This document shows positions 36,475 to 42,996 of a stretch of 64,000 nt of DNA, in pieces. Source of the DNA: Anditalea andensis (GTDB lineage: Bacteria > Bacteroidota > Bacteroidia > Cytophagales > Cyclobacteriaceae). Where the stretch lies: the NCBI RefSeq assembly GCF_000714815.1, contig NZ_JMIH01000016.1, forward strand, positions 372,001 through 436,000, written 5' to 3'. The translations under genes and the position numbers were made by a program. Every line of letters starts with the position of its first letter. Position 1 is the stretch's first letter. A model generated the notes under the pieces. That model was not told the DNA's origin. It saw nothing but the letters and a program-made list of their open reading frames with translations, and made no database searches.

Positions 36475-39400
36475 TTAAATTGTAATGTTCAAACCAAAGT
36501 TAAGGGTACGCAACGTGGGATAAGTGTCAAATCTGGATAAGGTTGGATCCTTATAATCAAATGGATTGATGATCCTCCAAAGGTTACGACCCGTAAAATA
36601 AACCCTCAGCTGAGGCACGTTTAATCTTTCGGCAAGGTGACTGGGCAAGCTATAGGATACGTTGACGATATTAAGGTTCATGGTAGTCCCATCCCTCATC
36701 CAAAAGGTAGAGCGTCGATCCTCTCCACCATACAGAGCAGGCCGGGGAAATGCCGCATTCGGATTCTCGGGAGACCAGTGATCTGCCCAGAAGGCAGGCA
36801 TATTCAACATGCTATTGGCTGCCGGTGGTCTATAGGACTGTTGGTCATAAAATACTTTAGTACCTATGCCACTTACCCCTAATTGGGTATCCACCCTAAT
36901 GCCCTTATAATTGGCACCCAAATTAAGGGAAAAGCCTATAGAAGGGACTGCAGGAGCTATCATTCTCAAATCATTGACGTCGATCACACCATCCGGCTCA
37001 TCTGAATAATCCGGTCCTCCTACATCCTGATACATCATCATACCCAGCTCCGGAGCTCTACCAAAAATCGTCAGTCCCGGAGTCTGTTCTAAAATTAAAT
37101 CCAGTTGTTCCTGGGTCCTGATAATACCTATGGCAGTAAGTCCATCTTCACCGCCGCGCATTCTTCCCATTTCATCTCTCCAGGTACCGATCACCGCCTC
37201 GTTTTGAAAAATTTCAAGGACATTGTTTCTGTTCCATCCCCCCACTAATCCTATGCTGTATCCAAAATCTCTTCCGATGTTATCGGCATATGTCACTGAT
37301 GCATCAAAGCCCATTCCCTCCATTCTGCCATAGTTTTCTGCAGGCATATTGTTCACGCCCACATTGGCCGGCAAAGAGGACGCTCGGGTGCCTAGAATAT
37401 CAAACGTATATCTATAAAATCCATCTAATCCAACTTTCAGGTTGTTGGCCAACAGCATATCTATACCGGCATTGAAAAATCTGGTCTTCTCCCAGGTCTG
37501 GCCGGAGAGGATCAGGCCATTGTTACGTGGGTTTAGTCCATTGGTCACGCCGCTACCGCCCAGGTAAGCACCGCCTTGTTGGCCGTAACTGTATTCCCAC
37601 TGTCGGGCACTAATAGCATCATTGCCCAGAAGACCACCGGAAACCCTGAATTTCATGTCCTGTATGAAGTTGATATTGTCTTTAAAAAATCTTTCGTCAG
37701 ATATCCTCCAACCCAGTGATAGAGAAGGGAAGAAACCCCATCTGTTTTCCGGTGCAAACCTGACTGAACCTTCATATCTAAAGGAACTTTCCATCAGATA
37801 CTTCCCCGCATAAGAATAATTTACCCTTCCAACATAACTTAAACGGGCATTGTTCTCCGCCCAACCATTTGTGGCATCTTGTGCTTCCGCAAAGCCCGGC
37901 TGCAGGTCAAAACCGGGAATTAACTGATTTTCCCGCATGGCTCTAAAGCCGTTAGATTCAGATTCGGCTACTTCATATACCACCAATGCATTTACATCAT
38001 GAAGTCCGAAACTTCTGGCGTAAGAAGCACTGCCGTTAAGTTGATAATTTTTTATATAATTATAATCTTCCTGGAGTCTTTCCTGATTATTGATCCTGGT
38101 GCTACCAATAGGTACATTAGAAATTAAATTGCCATTACTGCCGACCATCATGAAATCATATAAATCATAGTTTTTTCTTAATTGGTTAACATAGGCATGT
38201 CCTTCAGCCTGATTATAGGCTATTCTCAGTTTCAATCCCTGAATGATTGGAACTCTATATTCCAAAGCAGCATTTAGTACTAAATTGCTTCCTGTATTTT
38301 GTATTCTGCTGTCCCGTTTATTAATTTCAATAGGGTGAGACGCTATAGCTCCACCATATCTCACCGGTAAGCCATTTACATAGGGAGGAATCCACCTTGG
38401 CGTTCTTATTAAACTCTCGAAAGCGCCATTTAAAGTATTGGGATTTCCATCTTCTCTATTGAAAGGCCTGGTATCTTTTCTGGTATCCCCACTTAGGGTA
38501 AGTGAGGCAGTAAGATTATCCGTAATGTCTGCATCGATCCCCATTCTCAGAGAATATTTATTCAGGTCTGTCCCGGGCAGGTTGGCATCTTCATTATAAT
38601 AGGAACCTCCTCCGAAATACCTGACTCGGTTGCTTCCACCACTTACATTCAATGTGTGCCGGGTGACCATGGAACTCTGCCAAGCATAATCCATCCAGTT
38701 GTAATCGTAATTTCTAAAAGCTTCCAGCTCATCCGGGGCATATACCCCTATTCCTTGGGCAAAATCATCAGGGGAATAAATCCTTCGCTGATTATTTCTA
38801 AAAACACCCTGGTCATAAGCACTGAGCATTTCTGGAAATGAGGTGGCATCCGATAAACCTACAGATCCCGAATAACTGATCCGTGCTTTTCCTTCTTTAC
38901 CCCTTCTGGTTTGTACCAATACCACCCCTCCTGAACCACGGGCGCCATAAACGGCAGCCGCTGCATCTTTAAGTACTGATACACTTTCCACCTCAGTAGG
39001 ATCCAGTACATCAAATGCTGCCTGATCTCTTATAAAACCATCAATTACAAAAAGTGGCGGTTCCTGATTCCAGGTACCTGTACCTCTGATATTAATGGCT
39101 GATGTTGTACCCGGCCTGCCGGTAGGACCTCCCACATTTACACCCGCCATCCTACCCTGAAGTAAAGTAGACATGTTGGCAGCCGGTATATCTACGAGTT
39201 TTTCTGTGGTGATGCTTTCCACCGCCCCCAAGAGGTTGGCTCTTTTTTGCTCCCCATACCCTACTACAATAACTTCATCTAAAGAAGCATCATCCAATGT
39301 TAAAGTCACAGAAAAAGTAGTCTGGTTTCCTACTACTATCCGCTCGGTGACAAAACCTATAAATGTAATTAATAATACGGCATCATCATTTGCTTCTATT

Positions 39401-39906
39401 GTAAATTCACCTAGTGCGTTTGTAGCTACACCTATACTAGTCCCTTCTATTCTTACTGTAGCACCGGGAAGCGGTTCGCCTTCATCATCATATACTACAC
39501 CGGTGAGGGTGACCCGGGCCTGTATGGCTTTTTGATTGGGATTGGTCATTCTTTTTACACTTATCCTTTCATTTACCTGCTGAAAGGAAAGCTTATGAGA
39601 AGAGGACAATAGTAACAAAACCGACTCCAGCGACTGGTTCTCTGCTTTAAAGCTCACCGGGTGCAGATCTGTAATTTGGTTCTTATCATATACAAATGAA
39701 AAATCAGTTTTTGCCTTAATGGCGTCAAAGACTTCAGGAAGTGTAGCACCTTCAAAATAAAAACTGACAAAAACCTTCTTTAAATCCTTAGAGGCCTGAT
39801 TGTGTAACATTTCTGCATGAAGTATTTGGATAGTTCCAATTATTATAAACATTCCTAAAAAAAATACTTTCCAAATTTTGTAATAGTGGTAAAATTTTAT
39901 TTCCAT
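36475..39906 (-). CDS. susC: SusC/RagA-family TonB-dependent transporter with STN signalling domain (pair 2)
   Basis: The protein has 1143 residues. After the signal, residues about 45-120 form an STN domain (VSFYFEGATLPEVFDAIKAK, DFSFVYDKNQITDL, LHPVSFKAENQSLESVL), the module that contacts a FecR anti-sigma factor. Then come a CarboxypepD_reg-like domain (LTGVVYDDEGEPLPGATVRIEG), the TonB box (DEVIVVGYGEQKRANLLGAV), the plug and a large barrel ending in LRTLNFGLNITI. The gene lies 91 bp downstream of the fecR-like gene and near an ECF sigma gene, so import is coupled to transcription by the trans-envelope route. The ligand should be a pectic oligosaccharide. Confidence 0.95.
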   Translation of the reverse strand: MEIKFYHYYKIWKVFFLGMFIIIGTIQILHAEMLHNQASKDLKKVFVSFYFEGATLPEVFDAIKAKTDFSFVYDKNQITDLHPVSFKAENQSLESVLLLLSSSHKLSFQQVNERISVKRMTNPNQKAIQARVTLTGVVYDDEGEPLPGATVRIEGTSIGVATNALGEFTIEANDDAVLLITFIGFVTERIVVGNQTTFSVTLTLDDASLDEVIVVGYGEQKRANLLGAVESITTEKLVDIPAANMSTLLQGRMAGVNVGGPTGRPGTTSAINIRGTGTWNQEPPLFVIDGFIRDQAAFDVLDPTEVESVSVLKDAAAAVYGARGSGGVVLVQTRRGKEGKARISYSGSVGLSDATSFPEMLSAYDQGVFRNNQRRIYSPDDFAQGIGVYAPDELEAFRNYDYNWMDYAWQSSMVTRHTLNVSGGSNRVRYFGGGSYYNEDANLPGTDLNKYSLRMGIDADITDNLTASLTLSGDTRKDTRPFNREDGNPNTLNGAFESLIRTPRWIPPYVNGLPVRYGGAIASHPIEINKRDSRIQNTGSNLVLNAALEYRVPIIQGLKLRIAYNQAEGHAYVNQLRKNYDLYDFMMVGSNGNLISNVPIGSTRINNQERLQEDYNYIKNYQLNGSASYARSFGLHDVNALVVYEVAESESNGFRAMRENQLIPGFDLQPGFAEAQDATNGWAENNARLSYVGRVNYSYAGKYLMESSFRYEGSVRFAPENRWGFFPSLSLGWRISDERFFKDNINFIQDMKFRVSGGLLGNDAISARQWEYSYGQQGGAYLGGSGVTNGLNPRNNGLILSGQTWEKTRFFNAGIDMLLANNLKVGLDGFYRYTFDILGTRASSLPANVGVNNMPAENYGRMEGMGFDASVTYADNIGRDFGYSIGLVGGWNRNNVLEIFQNEAVIGTWRDEMGRMRGGEDGLTAIGIIRTQEQLDLILEQTPGLTIFGRAPELGMMMYQDVGGPDYSDEPDGVIDVNDLRMIAPAVPSIGFSLNLGANYKGIRVDTQLGVSGIGTKVFYDQQSYRPPAANSMLNMPAFWADHWSPENPNAAFPRPALYGGEDRRSTFWMRDGTTMNLNIVNVSYSLPSHLAERLNVPQLRVYFTGRNLWRIINPFDYKDPTLSRFDTYPTLRTLNFGLNITI

Positions 39907-39997
39907 TGTGCTATTATTTTGGTTATTGGACTTGGGTTTTATTTATTTTAATCAAGAGAAAATCTTCTTTCTTACCCTTTTATTAGATTCTTTATTA

Positions 39998-41098
39998 CTA
40001 CTTGAAGTTCACCTGTACGTTCTTACCCTGAATTTCAAAATCGAAACCCAGGGAATACCCTATACTTCTTAATACATTTTCAAGATTATCCTTTTTGAAT
40101 TCGCCGGACACGAAATAATCGTTCAAATTGAATTTGCCTGTAATGGTAATATCCACACCGTACCACCTTTCTAAATCCTTCACCACTTCAGGAAATGGGG
40201 CTTTTTCAAAAAGTAAAATGCCTTGAAGCCATAGATCCGCTTTTTTTAGATCAAACTGACTCTTTTTAAAATTATCAAATGTTAATGTAATGGCTTCTCC
40301 AGGGATTAGATAAACCATATCATTTAATACTTCAGGATTTTTGTTCTCTACACTTACCTTACCTGAGACCAGTTTTACTTCAGAAGTATAATCTTCTGAA
40401 TATGATTTAATATTAAATGAAGTTCCTAAGGCAACAGTGGTCAGGTTGCCGCTCATTACTTTAAATGGGAGTTCTTTATTAGGTGAAACTTTAAAAAATG
40501 ACTCTCCTATAAGTTCTATATCTCTGTGAGTGATTCCAAATCCATCACGGATCCGTAGTTCACTGGCAGCATTCATAAATACTATCGAGCCATCGGATAG
40601 CCGAACCCTTTTTTTCTCCCCCATCTGGGTGCTTTTAGTTATATAATCTAAGCCTAAGCCTTCACTTGCTTTTATAGATTTAGAATTGAAAGGATTGCCT
40701 ACTATATTATATAATATACCTCCGGACAATAGGAAGATGAAAAATACAGAAGCTATCTTTAAGATACTTTTGAATGTTTGATTAGGCCTGGTCTTAAGTA
40801 TTTTACTTCGAATATTATCCGGTTTGCTGATGGGAATGATTTCATCATTTACTTCTTCATTCAGGATATCTGAAATTCTGGAAAATACCATTTCCTGTTT
40901 TTCGTCCTCCCACTCATCAATATCCTCATTCAGTTTAAACAATATATCTTTTGCCTGAAGCATAAGGTCAATTTTATCAGGATTCTCATTTTGCCAATTA
41001 TTCCAGAAGAGGCTCCTGAAATTACTGTCACTGAACACCCACTCCTTAAAGGATGGGTCTTCTAAAAAATCTTCTATTTGTGAATATTGCTTTTTCAA
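39998..41098 (-). CDS. FecR-family anti-sigma factor
   Basis: The N-terminal cytoplasmic region (FLEDPSFKEWVFS, then a helical region) is followed by one membrane span (IASVFFIFLLSGGILYNIV). The periplasmic FecR domain (TQMGEKKRVRLSDGSIVFMNAASELRI, GESFFKVSPNKELPFKV, SGNLTTVALGTSFNIKSY) and a C-terminal DUF4974/STN-like domain (PFPEVVKDLERWYGVDITI, LENVLRSIGYSLGFDFEI) complete it. The start codon appears to be TTG (41098-41096): an in-frame stop sits two codons upstream, and the next ATG is about 45 residues in, which would cut into the conserved N-terminus. It should hold the ECF sigma factor of 42105-42671 at the membrane until SusC2 reports ligand. Confidence 0.92.
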   Translation of the reverse strand: MKKQYSQIEDFLEDPSFKEWVFSDSNFRSLFWNNWQNENPDKIDLMLQAKDILFKLNEDIDEWEDEKQEMVFSRISDILNEEVNDEIIPISKPDNIRSKILKTRPNQTFKSILKIASVFFIFLLSGGILYNIVGNPFNSKSIKASEGLGLDYITKSTQMGEKKRVRLSDGSIVFMNAASELRIRDGFGITHRDIELIGESFFKVSPNKELPFKVMSGNLTTVALGTSFNIKSYSEDYTSEVKLVSGKVSVENKNPEVLNDMVYLIPGEAITLTFDNFKKSQFDLKKADLWLQGILLFEKAPFPEVVKDLERWYGVDITITGKFNLNDYFVSGEFKKDNLENVLRSIGYSLGFDFEIQGKNVQVNFK

Positions 41099-41103
41099 TT
41101 TCT

Positions 41104-41135
41104 ATGGCTTTTATAGTAATAAGGGTAAAAGCCAT
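41104..41135 (-). promoter_or_regulatory. hairpin in the fecR leader, next to a TTG start
   Basis: A perfect 10-bp inverted repeat (ATGGCTTTTA / TAAAAGCCAT) with a 12-nt loop ends 6 bp before the TTG start codon of the fecR-like gene. In mRNA it would sit over the ribosome-loading region. Together with the TTG codon it may keep anti-sigma synthesis low. The structure is visible; the function is inferred. Confidence 0.4.
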
Positions 41136-41332
41136 ACTGAATCTCATCACTACATATGAAAAATATTTTAAATTTTCACTTTTATTAAAAATAACTGACA
41201 ATTGTAAATTACTTAGCAGTATAAATCAGTGTTTGTTAATGAATCGTTACTTAATTTTATAATTATTATTTTTGTGTTAGGAAAGAACCCATGTATTTAA
41301 AAAAAAATGATCCGGATGGTCATTCTGGTTTA

Positions 41333-41926
41333 TTATCCAATCCATGAGTTTTGTATTTGAAAAATATGTCTATTAAAAAGAAAGAGAAAATTGAGATACT
41401 CCAAGATTCGTCTCATTCTCTGTAAGGGAAAAAAAGCCTCATTTTTTTCTAAAAATGAGGCGGAAAGCATGATAATTAATATAATTTTATAGTAGGCATA
41501 CTTTGTAGGCTTATCATTGATTTCCTCAGATGATGCAGCTCTCAATTTTATAACTTCTTCCAACAACTCATTTAGGAGTTCCCTTTTACCTTCTTCTGAT
41601 GCTGTGGCTTCCATTTTTTCAACATATAGATTAGTTAATTTAGCTTCCGGAGAATTCTTTCTGGCTTCAGATATTTCATGTCTGTGCTTCTCAAATTCCA
41701 GCATGTGTGTTAATTTCCCCATATCCATTTCTTTTACTTCGGTCTCACTTAATGGCAGGGGCACTATTCCATATTCCTTATACTGATCAATAAGGTTGGA
41801 AATTTCTCGTCTCTTGGCATCTACCAACTCATCATCAGTGTTTTCAGTGATGGAGGAATTACAGGCAATAAATCCAAATATCAAAAGGGCAGATAGAAAG
41901 GTTTTTGTTATATATTTCATATTCAT
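41333..41926 (-). CDS. small lipoprotein of unknown function, possibly frameshifted at its 3' end
   Basis: I do not recognise this protein. It has a clear lipoprotein signal (ALLIFGFIACN), then about 115 charged helical residues (DELVDAKRREISNLIDQYKEYGIVPLPLSETEVKEMDMGKL). The last 50 codons look different: they encode a hydrophobic and aromatic tail that runs straight through a strong terminator hairpin at 41436-41461 and through a candidate promoter repeat. In a neighbouring frame a TAA falls just before the hairpin (in CTACTATAA). A single-base frameshift would therefore give a protein of about 145 residues ending where expected. The gene lies between the sigma and fecR genes. A role in the signalling relay is possible but unsupported. 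Confidence 0.55.
   Translation of the reverse strand: MNMKYITKTFLSALLIFGFIACNSSITENTDDELVDAKRREISNLIDQYKEYGIVPLPLSETEVKEMDMGKLTHMLEFEKHRHEISEARKNSPEAKLTNLYVEKMEATASEEGKRELLNELLEEVIKLRAASSEEINDKPTKYAYYKIILIIMLSASFLEKNEAFFPLQRMRRILEYLNFLFLFNRHIFQIQNSWIG
41391..41411 (-). promoter_or_regulatory. 21-bp repeat, copy 1: candidate ECF-dependent promoter of fecR-susCD2
   Basis: The plus-strand sequence starts TTGAGATACT and ends ATTCGT; it matches the copy at 42054-42074 at 17 of 21 positions. It lies between the terminator at 41436-41461 and the fecR start, where a promoter is needed. The repeat is visible; sigma dependence is inferred. Confidence 0.45.
41436..41461 (-). terminator. intrinsic terminator after the small lipoprotein gene
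   Basis: A perfect 11-bp stem (GCCTCATTTTT / AAAAATGAGGC) with a 4-nt loop is followed in the minus-strand transcript by seven U residues. It lies inside the annotated 3' end of the 41333-41926 frame, which argues that the real gene ends earlier. Confidence 0.8.
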
Positions 41927-42053
41927 ATTATTTAGAATGGCATTTAATTGAACACGCTATTGGAAAAATCTATTAATAGTATGAAAATCTTATAGTTACA
42001 ATATACGATTAATTAATTAGTGATCATGCTCAAATTCAATTATAAACTAAAGT

Positions 42054-42074
42054 TTGAGATACTTTGAAATTCGT
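42054..42074 (-). promoter_or_regulatory. 21-bp repeat, copy 2: candidate ECF-dependent promoter of the small lipoprotein gene
   Basis: This is the second copy of the TTGAGATACT...ATTCGT element, about 130 bp upstream of the lipoprotein start and 30 bp past the sigma stop. Two copies in front of the two units that flank the anti-sigma system suggest a shared promoter. Confidence 0.45.
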
Positions 42075-42104
42075 GCACATAAAAAATCTTATCAATATTA
42101 ATGA

Positions 42105-42671
42105 TCATTTATATTTATATTGATAATCCTTGGTGGTAAGCCCCTGTTTCATTGACTTCATGGCTTTCATGACCAGGTTGTAAAGAGAAGGTACCTGCAT
42201 CTGCATCATGACCGCAATTTCTTCATAACTGAGGTTCATAAAATATTTTAGATAAATCGCTTCCTTCTGCCGTTCAGTCAATTCCCCTATTGCCTTGTGA
42301 AGCTCAGCATCTTTCTCTTCCTGTACATCTACCAAATTCTCAAGATGTGAAGTTTCAAACATTGTCTCAGGAATACTTTCCAGATTTTCGTTTTTTCTCA
42401 GATTGACCATTCTTCTAACCAGTTCACGGCGAAAGGAGGTTAAGAGATAGAATTTTATGGAACTGATGATATTTATTTTATCCCGATTGTGCCATAGCTC
42501 TAAAAATGAATCCTGGATGACATCTTCCACCAACTCTTTGTCCTGTGAAAATTTTTGCCCGTACCGGAATAAATCTTTGGAATAAATACGGAACACATAA
42601 CTAAAGGCAGTCCTGTCATTGGATGCTATCAAATGCCATAATTGGGCATCGTTAAGTTCTTTATAATTCAT
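42105..42671 (-). CDS. ECF RNA polymerase sigma factor (sigma-70 family, FecI-like)
   Basis: Region 2 is visible as AFSYVFRIYSKDLFRYGQKFSQDKELVEDVIQDSFLELW (residues about 25-65, split here only for description). Region 4 follows as LTERQKEAIYLKYFMNLSYEEIAVMM with a PSLYNLVMKAMKSM helix. Length is 188 residues from the ATG at 42671; the frame extends seven codons upstream to a TTG that is unlikely to be used. The sigma factor, the FecR protein and the STN-type SusC form a complete trans-envelope signalling set. Its own promoter carries operator site E, so the sigma factor appears to be under the same regulator as the enzymes. Confidence 0.93.
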   Translation of the reverse strand: MNYKELNDAQLWHLIASNDRTAFSYVFRIYSKDLFRYGQKFSQDKELVEDVIQDSFLELWHNRDKINIISSIKFYLLTSFRRELVRRMVNLRKNENLESIPETMFETSHLENLVDVQEEKDAELHKAIGELTERQKEAIYLKYFMNLSYEEIAVMMQMQVPSLYNLVMKAMKSMKQGLTTKDYQYKYK

Positions 42672-42797
42672 GGTGTCGGGATTTTGGGTCAAAACTATCT
42701 TCCCCGATAAGATTTATGTACTTTTTATTAAACTACGAAAAGTAGATGAACTAATAATTACTAAAACCAAATCTAATTTTAACAAGAGAGTTTATAA

Positions 42798-42841
42798 CAA
42801 AATTAGTCTATTTCTTAATACAACTCTCCTGCACTTACCTG
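42798..42841 (-). promoter_or_regulatory. operator/promoter site E upstream of the ECF sigma gene
   Basis: Operator 42828-42841 reads CAGGTAAGTGCAGG on the coding strand. After 22 bp comes TAATTTTG (42798-42805), a perfect match to the -7 consensus TAnnTTTG. The operator half is nearly identical to site F (CACGTAAGTGCAGG). Confidence 0.65.
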
Positions 42842-42914
42842 TAGTGATGTGATTTTCAAATAAATATGGGGCTGAATTCCATAAAAGGCATATATTAACC
42901 TCATTAAAAAAGTA

Positions 42915-42950
42915 AAGGTGTAAATGATAAAATTTTATCACTTACACCTT
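42915..42950 (-). terminator. intrinsic terminator after the GH2 gene
   Basis: An 18-bp near-perfect inverted repeat (one G:U-type mismatch, AAGGTGTAA...TTACACCTT ends) begins about 46 bp past the GH2 stop. In the minus-strand transcript it is followed by UACUUUUUU. Confidence 0.85.
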
Positions 42951-42996
42951 AATTTTATATTAAGCCAAATGCTAGAAAGCAATTCTATACAGCAAT

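Larger units (their letters stand above)
42672..42996. other. 325-bp gene-free spacer between the GH2 and sigma genes
   Basis: No coding potential is seen on either strand. The spacer holds the GH2 terminator (42915-42950) and operator/promoter site E (42798-42841), leaving a leader of about 120 nt before the sigma start in which I see no clear structure. Confidence 0.7.
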
